Shown here in pieces: positions 32,223 to 42,353 of a DNA stretch of 64,000 nucleotides. Each line of letters begins with the position of its first letter. The first letter of the stretch is position 1. Origin of the DNA: Ctenosaura bakeri (Eukaryota; Chordata; Lepidosauria; Squamata; Iguanidae); contig CAOLHI010000396.1 in NCBI GenBank assembly GCA_948474755.1, positions 62,001 through 126,000 of the forward strand. Reading direction: 5' to 3'. A program made the position numbers and the translations under genes. The notes under the pieces are model-generated. The model was not told the DNA's origin. It saw nothing but the letters and a program-made list of their open reading frames with translations, and did no database searches.

Positions 32223-35200
32223 TCCCGACAAAATAAAATATTAAAATAAAATATTAAAATTAAAAAAAACTGCCTTGGAGGTACATATGGAGCATACGGG
32301 CACATTTTCCCATCTCTGTTTTATACCAGGAGTATCTTAATGTTAATGTTGCATTCTGCTGCATTTGCAATTCAGTTTTGCTATGGTTCCATGCCCAGTG
32401 TATACCTCATATATGACAGATAAAGTCCAATTGTGTCATTTACTGATGGAATGGCAACTGCCAGCAGCATAGATTCCCCAGCCTGTGGCAGCTTCTCGCA
32501 GACCCCTGATGTAACCTACATGGATGGGAGCATGTTGGAAACTGATGTAGGGGCATGAAGGGGTTAAAGGGAAAGGAAAGAAAGTTTCTGTTAGACAAAC
32601 AGAAGTCTATTTGTACAATGTTAGATATAGATGTAGTGTTAGGCTGTAGTGATTAGTAAACCAACTAAGAAAGTATCATGAGGGAATAGTAAACAAACTG
32701 AAAAGGTATCATGAAGGAGTAATTGCTGGTAGTCTGAAGGCTCACATCATTTCAGATGCCCATACTGGTAGGAAATATGGGTGTCCTTCTGTGACATTGT
32801 GAAGGACTGCAATTATGTGGGAAGTTAGAAAGAGCCTAGTTTATGGATAAAATCAGATAAATTGTCTACTAATTGTCTACTAATGCATAGCAGCATACAC
32901 TCATTTGCTAGTCTGAATTCCTACATTGTGTTTTACCTGATATGAAAGCTAACTCTTTTTCTGACAGTGAGTTGATTCAACATGTTATAAACCTTTTAAA
33001 AATGCCACCTGTGGTTCTTATGGCATCAAACCGCCTACGTACGTATCATTATCCTAAAGCAGCCCACACTCCCACTAGTCTTCCATTCCAAAAGTTAAGT
33101 TGTGGTTTCATTTTTGGCTACTTTCAGAAGATGGCAGGTGGCTGATAAAGCACTCCATGGAATTTTCCATCTGGCTTTTTACTTTGTTCCTATCCAGAGC
33201 ATACAGCTGAAGAGTGTACACTTCAAAAGGCTGGGGGAAAACCTCTCTAACTTCCATAATGCTTCATCAGTCTGCCATGGCTTTGTGACGGCACATTTTA
33301 GTGATTTGTTTTCCATAGTGACACTGAACTCTAGGTATTTTACTCTTCATGGAGCTTAGTGTTTAGTGCTCATCTACAGAAAACTCAGATTATACTTACT
33401 GTGGAAACCTTTTTTCAAAATGCAAAATAAAAATCCTCTTATTTTGTTGCTGTGGAGTAGAGATAATTCAGGAATCAATTTTTACTATAGTTATTACCAG
33501 CTGTGTTCCTCATATAACCAGGCTCTGAAGTTACCTAAAATATTAAAAGTCATGTTATCCTTTCCACACAATAGCCCTGCAATGATAAGGTAAGAAGGAC
33601 TTGCATAAGTGACACCATCACTTCCAAAGGGTTCTGAAAAACAACAAAGGTTTTTGTGGTGCCTTAAAGATTTAAGACATAAAGTGTTATTTGGCACCAG
33701 CTTTTATGGACATTTTATGGCTCATTTTATCAGATGCTGCTGCTAATCAAATGTGCTACAATCCATGAAAACATGTAACCAATAAAATGTGTTGCACATG
33801 TCACACAATTCTGCTGATTTTGCTGCAGGACACTAACATGTCTGCCCTCTCAAACTGTTAACACTGATGTTAAATATTATTTCAGTTCTTCATTAAATAG
33901 GAATTTTCATTCACATTAAACATGATGAAGTGTGACAGTATGAATGCTCAAGTATTTCAGTAGGTCCACATTTGAAAGCAAACTTATTTGATCCACTCTT
34001 CCTGGACTAATGCACAGATCGGAACATAGTGACTCCCTCTGACTTCAACAATTCAGTTCTTGACTTAGAAATGTAGCAAAAGGCATTTAAGAAAGTTTTC
34101 TCTATACATGATTAGAAATGAGTACTTTGAGGGAAAATACATTTAGACATTCATAATTTTCTTTAAAAAAATCAAAATATGCATTTAAATCTGTAACTAA
34201 ACATATGACAATTTAATTATAATAAAATATCATTAAATATTATTTCTCTGATTATTGTTTTTACAGAAAACTTTACTGACAGATTGATGCAGAAAAAGAA
34301 TGGACTTAGAAATGAACATTTGTAAAACGAACAAGACCATAAAGAGAAATGCAGTCGCGTAGGGATATGGGGGCAGAGAGGCAATCCACCCTGGATGGCA
34401 ATGTTTCTGGGGCATCCTTGCCCGTAGCCATGCCCCTGCATGCCCTGACCATGCCCCTCACACCATAGCCCCGCCCCCTCCCACCCCCTCCACTTTTCTT
34501 TTATTTGTAACTGGCTGAGTGAATAGCTTTATTTCTGAGGTTCATGTGTTTTGTTTTGTTTTGTTTTTAGAAAATGACACCAGTGCATCTTTTCTGCAGA
34601 TGAGTTCAAAAACAGGTTTTGCTCCAGGCTCCACCACTGAGTTACTTGTGTGACCTGACTCAATTAACTTAATTGATTCTTGGTTAGATTGTCAATGGCA
34701 AACACACAGTGCTTCAGAGCCTAAAAACCTACTAAAAATCAATAGGGATAACTAGACTTGCTAAGAAGCCGAGCGCTTTCAATCTTAATATAAGTCTGCT
34801 CCACAACATTTAACAGCTGGGCTGTGTTCGGTTGGTATGTGGGTGCAGGAGTAACCTGACAATAAGAAAATATAAGGATATTGATGATGCATTATATAGA
34901 TGCAGTTTAAAATTAGTCTATACTAATTATGCCCTCGAGTTTTTTCATTGTTGGTGCATGAGGAGCCTAGAATGTATATATACATGTTTTTTATGCATTT
35001 CCAACATTTCTTATAATACGGTGATGGCTCACAACATGATTGGAAAACAAATACAATTAAAACCACAAGTTACATTAAGATAGAGTCATAAGGTATAGCT
35101 GTCTCTTCCTGGTTCTCTTGACCACTGGCTGCCCATGTTTCACCATACCCTGTAAATGGCACTTCATTCCATCTACCCATGCTCAGAGCGTTGGCCACCA

Positions 35201-35750
35201 ATGTGGCAGATACTTCACATTTGGACCTTTCAGTTCTGGATCTCTATCTGAATCTCTGCAGTTTTAACAGGGGATGTGGAATCTGTCCTGCTTATCAGTA
35301 AAACACCTGAAATCAAGCACAAAATACTGAATTGTGGGTCCCTCATTTAGCTAATTAAGGACTGAAGAATTATCTTTTGATTAGTAGGTTTTTTTGTTAA
35401 TGAATAGTTCTGGTCTGAAGAGTAGATGTTGGAATTGTGTTCAAAATGGTTAGCATGAATATTTGGCGTTCTCATTTAAAGGCTCATTTAAGGTGGACCC
35501 CAGCCCCACCCACCACAAAAAAACTCAGGGTTGTTGTTTTTTATATCATTGCCAACTGCTGAGAATTTCAACTGCTTATGAACCTAAATTGAACATTAGA
35601 TTTCCCTCATAGCTTTCCTCTCCTAGACTAATCCATGTTAAATGGGTCAAAAACAATTGTGAACACCTAGCTTTTTGCAGGTCATGATTGCATAGATAAT
35701 TGGTTCTTACCAGTCAAAGAGGGTCATTAGCTAACAAGCTGGAGTACTGA
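32223..35750. other. Intronic interval, no gene seen
   Basis: Unique-looking AT-rich sequence without recognised repeats except a short C-rich patch at 34430-34495. No supported coding region. Confidence 0.45.
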
Positions 35751-35759
35751 AAATGGACA

Positions 35760-36060
35760 CATTGAAGCGGCTAACCTGAAATTTTCAGCATCTTTTTTCT
35801 CCTGATAGGCGCTGTGGAAAAGTCAGACTCAGGCAATTTAATTTGCCTTTCATAGCCTGTGACAAGCTCATGATTATGACATACAACAAAATATTCAGTG
35901 CAACAAATTAGCAGATCCTGCTATTTTAGACAGGCAGCATTTAAATTCTTGCCATTGAACTGCTGGCTGCGTCCCACATTCTGCCAGTATTGTAATTACT
36001 GCTCAGTTTTGGGATTTCATCAAGCCAGCAAGCTGATCACCCCTTTGGAACAGCCAAGGG
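35760..36060. promoter_or_regulatory. Candidate conserved non-coding element
   Basis: Unique, moderately AT-rich, repeat-free sequence with motif-dense stretches such as CAGGCAATTTAATTTGCC and AAATTAGCAGATCCTGC. It has the look of deeply conserved vertebrate non-coding DNA. This is an impression only; no comparison could be made. Confidence 0.25.
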
Positions 36061-36726
36061 GTATGAGGGATGGTGAAATGAAGGGAGTCAGCAGAAGAAA
36101 TGGCAACATTTCTGCGTTAGAACTTTGGCAAATTCCACTTAAGTTATCCCACTTATTTCATAGCAGTGGGTCTCCATTGGAGAGTAGCTTGTAGTAGCGT
36201 TAGAGTACGTGGGGATTGTTTTCATTTTGCTCCCATGGAGACTTGTTGTATGCACTGAACCAAAGAAATCAAATTGTGGGGTAAGGGAGAGGGGAGACAA
36301 AGTGAGGATTAAGAAGCAAATGTCCTATGAAAAACTCCTTCTTTCACTGGCCTTCCCAGGGTTTTTGGCCAAGGAAAAAAGTTAGAGGATAACATTAAGA
36401 CGTATGTTGACAGTCATTTCTGTTTCTCTCACAGGAGACAATTAAAAAACCATGACTGACAATGTGGGGGGGGATTCTTATAGCCTTATCCTATGTATAT
36501 TTAATCTTTTTAAAAGTGGAGCAACTGTGAGATGTGGTACAGTGTGAAAACTGGACGTTGTTGAGATCCTGAGTTTTTTGAGAGGGGGCCTTGAATTAGT
36601 TCCTAGATTGATTACTAGATGATCATTGCTTGCTATGCAGACCATATTTTAGCAAAAACATGGGGAGCCTACTTTATCCTAAGAGCAGAATTCAGTCTCA
36701 GACGTTCTGTGGGACTGCATTACTAA
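36061..36726. other. Intronic interval, no gene seen
   Basis: No element or gene recognised. Confidence 0.4.
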
Positions 36727-37202
36727 GGCCCTTTCCACACAAGGTTAAAAAACAGTGTAGAGCGACCTCTGACGGAGGTCATCTACACCGTAACGTGGAT
36801 TGGGGCGGACTACTTTTGTGTAGTTCCACACCCCAATCCGCGCAGGGGCGACCAGAAGTGGTGGCACCGCGTGCTTTTTGAAAACCACTTGTCTTGTGGT
36901 TTTTAAAAAGCACAGGGCGTGCAGTCCCGTTGCAGCGCCCGGTGTGGATCTGCAGGCACACGCAAGTGCGCACCTGCAGACCAGCCGGGGGTGGACTTCT
37001 GACTGGCGAGCTTCTCCAGTTGATGGAGAGCCTCCACCAGCCAGAAGCCGCCATTTTGGACACCGCGGGATGCCGCAGGACGCCGACATGTGTGGAGTGG
37101 CGAACTCGCACTGCTCCACGTGGCGATGGACTTACCTGGCTGCAGGTAAGCTCCGTTTCAGCGTGTTTCCGGGCATTGCTTCCTCCGCATGTGGAAAGGG
37201 CC
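36727..37202 (-). mobile_element. GGCC-terminus element with CpG-rich cargo (subfamily A, inverted)
   Basis: The ends GGCCCTTTCCACACAAGG and CCGCATGTGGAAAGGGCC are flanked by a 3-bp duplication TAA (36724-36726 and 37203-37205). The interior shares blocks in reverse complement with 9227-9666 and 44995-45462. It contains GCCGCCATTTTGG (37047-37059), a perfect YY1-type promoter motif on the minus strand. Splice-donor-like TGCAGGTAAG lies on + at 37141 and GCCAGGTAAG on - at 37140-37131. No transposase. Confidence 0.82.
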
Positions 37203-37205
37203 TAA

Positions 37206-38817
37206 ATGATGGGTAGAACCAAAAGCAGTAGCATATTTTAGGTGAAAGCTCCTGCTACTGGTAACTGAGCCTTATCTCAACTTTTCAGAAGGGGAAAATA
37301 TTTAAAAAGCCAGAAAATCACCAAATACTGTCATTTGGTGAAAAGGAGGGTGTGGCCATATAAAGAACCCCATATAATCATATCTGGTCCCCAGGGAGGC
37401 CTTAGAGCCTAAGGTTACCCATCTCTGTTATAGCAGCAGTAGCAGCAGTGTGGTACAAGTTGATATATGTGCACTAGATGTGGGTGAGGGTTTTTTTTTT
37501 CCCCTTCTAATTTTTCACATACATATATGTATATGATTATACCCAGCAAAGAATAAGCGCAAGGAGTGCAACTTACATTTACAACTTTTTTTCAGGCATA
37601 GAGTTACTACAACAAAGAAGCATCTTGTATAGTATCATGAAAACATTATCCTTCCAGTGCTACCTTTCTAGCCCAAGGATGATACATGGTTATTCTAAAA
37701 CTTATGAGGCTTACAACAGGCTAGAGTTCACATGAATTCTTTTCCTCATGAAGTACTATTCTGCCTGTAGGACTAGTTAGGGATGAAAATAGACACAAAG
37801 TTAAGAAATGATGTCTAGAGACATTGAAATACCCTGTCCAAAAATGAGCAATCCCTATGTTTTGTGGTTTTGTTTTACTTTACAGTATTTGTCTTTCAGG
37901 ACTTTGTGCAAAAAAAAATTAATTTATAAAGGAATACTGATTTTGCAGAAAGAAAGCAACATTTTTTGTACCAAGATACATTTTTTTGTACCAAAACTGT
38001 TATTGGTATAGATGAGATCTTCAAAAAAATTCCTGAAATGCAGAAAACTCTGGAAAATTTTACAAAAACTCTGGCAGTCCCACTCACTGGAGAGAAAACT
38101 TTTGATTTTTTTCCCCTGTGTGATAACAAATTATCGACGCAGCATGTACTTCTTGCTTATTCTAATTACAGCAATATTATTAAGATCAACAATGTAGCTT
38201 AGAAATGCCTGGGATAATATTTCTGCTGTAATGCTGCTATGCTATAATGTATTATTAATGAAATCCATTTTATTAATGAAAGCCAAGAATGCCAGTTTTG
38301 TGTGTTAGCTAGCATGTAGGTACACAAAAAGCCTGAGGGTGAAAAAAGTTTTAAAAAAAGTATAAATGCACATTTCTAACATGATGAATATTTTCCGCAC
38401 TAGTGAAAGAATAATTGAAGTTGAAATGCAGACAGCCAAGACTTTAATCCTAATATATACAGATAGGACTGTAATTAATATTTTGAATGACAGCTATTAA
38501 GGGAGATTTTTTTTTTCAGTAGGCATCTATTAAGCAATACATATTTAGATATTCAGATTTGGTGCCACATGACTAAAGAGCTGAAATTTTCCTCAACTTC
38601 TGAGTTCTGATAAAAACAATCTATACTCAAAATTATTAGAGTGGCCTGTATAGTCTCCTCATTTCAAGACCATAAGTGAATCTAAAGTTTCTCACCCTGC
38701 TGAGCAGTCTGATATTATACGGTTCTTCATCCCTACAGTTTTACTGCACCCCAATAAGCTCATGCAGACTGATATTTTGGAGAGAACTATCTCCAAATAT
38801 AAAACAAATTTGAACTA
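37206..38817. other. Intronic interval, no gene seen
   Basis: AT-rich with poly(T) runs near 37490 and 38510. No feature supported. Confidence 0.45.
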
Positions 38818-39312
38818 CAGGGGGCCTTCCACATTTGCTAGGGTTAGAGGTGCATGACTCTTGCAAAAGCAGAAAAATTGCAAATATCAAAATGTGTGTG
38901 TGTGGCTGTGGGGAAGGGGGTGAGGCATGGTGTGGTGAACAGGCACCCAGGGTCCAAACCAGGTCAGGGAAAAGAGGAGGGAAAGGGGTGAGTTGGCATG
39001 GTAGTCCTCTCTCAAACCCATATCCTTCCTTGGGAGTGAGGCGGCCTCAGGAGAGGTTTTTGTGGTGCTGAAAAATCAGGCCAAGACCCATTTTTGGCTG
39101 GCCAGACAGCTGCTGGTAGAGAATGAGGAGGAGGAGGAGGAGGAGGACTAGAGGTGGGTTTTAAAAGAGTTGGACAGTCTGACTGGAACTTCAGAGAGGA
39201 AAGGTCCCCATGGAAGAGGAGTGCCTCAGGTGAGGGGAAAGGGGTTTGGAAAAACTCTCCAATAATCAAATTCATGAAAGTCAAACCTGCAAATATGTAG
39301 GGCCGAATGCAG
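38818..39312. mobile_element. Tigger-like (Tc1/mariner) non-autonomous element
   Basis: The left end CAGGGGGCCTTCCACATTTG follows a TA. The right part AATAATCAAATTCATGAAAG, TCAAACCTGCAAATATGTAG is a diverged inverted repeat and matches the right end of 59808-60307. The interior is GC-rich with a (GAG)n run near 39125-39150. The right boundary is approximate because the end has decayed. Confidence 0.6.
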
Positions 39313-39365
39313 TTCAGAGTAACAATGTGCTGAAAGGTCAGATGTAAATAATACACTGCAATAAA

Positions 39366-39394
39366 AGTATTAATAATAATAATAATAATAATAA
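39366..39394. repeat. (AAT)n microsatellite
   Basis: About nine uninterrupted TAA units. Confidence 0.9.
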
Positions 39395-40307
39395 TTAAAC
39401 AATTAATTATTAATTTAAGTACAAGTAAAGCAATGGCCATGTGACCATTATAAAGGATAACAACCAAACTAGTTACAGTGTGAATGATATGAACAGCAAG
39501 AATCAAATAATGAATGAAATATTGAAGCTAAATATAGTACCTGCTGCAGTTTAACAAGCATTTCAAATTTTCCAGCTGTAATGGGGGAAAAAGGCATATC
39601 TCACAATTCAGGAAATTTGGATTGTTTCCACAAGAAGTTTCAAAAAGTTTAAAAAGTATCTCTCTCTTTTATTCCTTTAAATTGTTAGTTTTAGATTTGT
39701 TATTTTTTACTATTACAAGAAGAGTAGTTGGAAAATAGTTTTGCTTTCTTTGTTGCTTTTATAAAAAGAAAAAATACTATATAGAAAATAATTATTTTAA
39801 GAACTACTAATTTTTAATATAGAATAAGTTACTAATGATTCATTCTTAAATAATCATTAAGTTTTTAATATTTTTAATAATTAAGTTAGAATAATTATTA
39901 ATAATGTACTTACATCTATTATCTATTAACTCATGTTATAAGTTTAGATTTATTACAAAGATAAATAATAGGCACCAAGCATATAGTTTACATTTAATTT
40001 ATGATGTAATAAATAATTGCTACTGTTGGATTGCCATTCATTGTTTACAGCAAGGGCGGGAACCAATTCTTAGATATATGTACAGCTATAGAACTGTGGG
40101 ACACTTCTTTTCACTGGGCTGATGAAGAATGGTCAAAACATTATCATGTTTTTAAAAATTCCTCCAAATTATAATTCATAAATAATACCTTATCTCTTTT
40201 CTGGCCTCCTCTCTCTCTACAAAAATAATACAAAACAGTCAAGAGATTATATTTTTAAATGTGTTAAAAGACCTTATACTTTACTCATTGTTTTAAGGCT
40301 CTTCTTA
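39395..40307. other. Intronic interval, no gene seen
   Basis: Extremely AT-rich (for example 39700-39910). No coding signal. Confidence 0.45.
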
Positions 40308-40509
40308 GGCCATTTCTTCACTGCACTGTTATAGTGCTATTATTCCACTTTCAACATCCTGTGGAATTCTGGGGTTTGTAGTTTACTGAGGCCAAAGAGT
40401 TCTCTGGCTGAGAATTTTAAATGCCTTTCCCTAAACTGCACATCCCAGGATTCCACAGGATCTTGAAAGTGCAATAATAGCACTATAACAGTGTAATATA
40501 GAAATGGCC
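40308..40509. mobile_element. Palindromic GGCC-end MITE, longer subtype
   Basis: The ends are GGCCATTTCTTCACTGCACT and AATATAGAAATGGCC. Arms include GTTATAGTGCTATTATTCC and CAGGATTCCACAGGAT with the TTCTCTGGCTGAGAATT core. About 202 bp. TTA is present on the left only. Confidence 0.82.
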
Positions 40510-40777
40510 ACACACAACATTACAATTTAAAATTTCACCTCAGAATGAGAATAATATTTATTTTAGCTCTTAGTATGTTTTTGGTTTGGTTTGATTTAAA
40601 GAAATAAGGCCAAAATAAGATCTGAGCAACACTATACAATCAGAAACTTACTTTCTGTTCAACAACACTTTGACATTTTCCGCACTTCATTCTTTATAGT
40701 GCAATTATTCCACTTTCAACATCCTATGGAATCTGGCCAGCCCTTCACAAAACTGCAAACCCCAGGATTCCATAGAA

Positions 40778-42296
40778 CAGTGGTTCTCAACCTTCCTAAC
40801 GCCGCGACCCCCTAATACAGTTCCTCATGTTGTGGTGATCCCCAACCATAAAATAATTTTCGTTATTTTTTATTTATTTATTATTTATTTATTTAGTTAG
40901 TTAGTTAGTTATTTCCAACATCAAATAGATTGGAAACACTGCCCTAAATCACTGCTCTGGATAGACTTCTAATGCCTAAAAACTGGTAACCCTCCCCCCC
41001 CTTTTTTAAGCACAGAAAGCGTCCATCAATGCCAGAATTAAGGCAGTAGTTCTAATTCTGAATGTTGGGTTTCCACAGTTCAAAAAGCCAGTCACTCCCA
41101 AAGGCAACGCCGAAACAGCCCACATTTTACACGAGGCGCAGGGAGGAAAGGACAGGGAGAGAGGAAAGATGGCGGCAGCATAAGCCTTAAAGGGAGAGTG
41201 GATGCTGAACATACAAAAAGTGAGGAATGCAAGACAGTCAGGGCGAAGAACACAACACATGCGTGTGGCAAGTGCCAAAGGTCCACGCACAACAAAAGTG
41301 AGAGGAGAAAGTCATCCTGGCTATTTCTGCACTAGACTGTTATAGCGCTATTATTCCACTTTCACCATCAAACTGCAAACCCCAGGATTCCATAGGATGG
41401 TGAAAGTGGAATAATAGCGCTATAACACTGGAATGTGGAAATGGCCAAAGTCCACAGGACAGATCAGAGCAGCACTTTCGGGTCAAAAAACCAAAAAAAA
41501 AAAAAAAAAACCAACTAAGGAGCCTCAGGGGCTCTTGCTACACAAACCAAAGCCCTTGGCTGATGCCCCCTGCTCCTTTCCTAACCGAGTTCTCGGTCTC
41601 GGAGGGACCGATCTCCCCCATTGGATGGCAGATCCGCCGCAGGAAAGTTTCCCCCTTTGCCTGCTGGACCAAAGACGACAGCCACACCGACAACTCCCAC
41701 GGAGCGGCGTGTCCAGAATGAATGGGCGACCGGGCGATCGCCGCTGCTGCAGCCCTGCCACTTTGGGAAGCAAGCGGAGCCCAGCTGCTCGCTCGCCCCA
41801 GCAAGCAACTCTGTTTGCCGGCATGAATGAACATGAGGCAAAGCAGGTGAGGGGACAGGATCTTACCTCCCAGACGTCGCACTGCAGTGCCATAAACCCT
41901 GAATGGGAAGCCCTTTGTGTGTGTGCGTGTGTGTGTGCGCGCGCGTGTATGTGTGTGGTGCAAGCGTCCAAGCAGTGCCTGGCTGCTCACTCGCCCCGGC
42001 AAGCAACTCTGACTTTGCAAGCCGGCATGAAGGGGAAAGGAACACTGAAGGGGAAGCCCTCCGTGTGTGTGTGTGTGTGTGTGTTGGTGCAGGCGCGAGC
42101 GTCCAAGCAGTGCCCGGCTGCGCCCGGCTGCACGCCTCCTCTCCCCTCCTCCCAGCGCAGGGGTCTCAGAAGCACTGCTCCCATTGGCTTTGAGGCCACC
42201 TTCTTTTAAAGGGGGGCAGGATTGAGGAGCAGCGACCCCTGTGAAATGGTTGTTCGACCCCCAAAGGGGTCGCGATCCCCAGGTTGAGAACCGCTG
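40778..42296 (+). mobile_element. SPIN-type hAT composite element, copy 4 (1.52 kb)
   Basis: The left end CAGTGGTTCTCAACCTTCC and the right end CGATCCCCAGGTTGAGAACC then GCTG carry SPIN-type termini. An exact 8-bp duplication CCATAGAA flanks it (40770-40777 and 42297-42304). The interior matches copy 2 throughout: (TTAG)n repeat, GGAAAGATGGCGGCAGC (YY1-like at 41166-41176), a MITE at 41319-41446, and a CpG-rich block with (GT)n and an internal degenerate duplication. The minus strand has a donor-like GGGAG|GTAAGA at about 41861-41873. A 258-codon open frame through the cargo reflects base composition and MITE sequence, not a known protein. Confidence 0.88.
41319..41446. mobile_element. Palindromic GGCC-end MITE nested in SPIN copy 4
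   Basis: GGCTATTTCTGCACTAGACT to GAATGTGGAAATGGCC, 128 bp. It shares position and flanks with the MITE in SPIN copy 2 but lacks about 26 bp at the centre of the palindrome. Confidence 0.85.
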
Positions 42297-42353
42297 CCAT
42301 AGAATGTTGAAAGTGGAATAATTGCGCTATAAGAATGTAGTGTGGAAATGGCC

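Larger units (their letters stand above)
40672..42353. mobile_element. Palindromic MITE split by SPIN copy 4
   Basis: The left part 40672-40777 (GACATTTTCCGCACTTCATT ... AACTGCAAACCCCAGGATTC) and the right part 42297-42353 (GAATGTTGAAAGTGGAATAA ... TGTGGAAATGGCC) are arms of one MITE. The SPIN element between them duplicated CCATAGAA from the MITE arm. Confidence 0.82.

Noticed and set aside
39012..39506. 164-codon minus-strand frame with Ile and Pro runs
   Set aside because: It spans the Tigger-like element's (GAG)n run and an (AAT)n microsatellite; no coherent protein.
41433..42209. 258-codon open frame on +
   Set aside because: It starts in the MITE tail, crosses an A-run and ends in the SPIN cargo. 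Its product has no recognisable domain and differs from the equivalent frame in copy 2.
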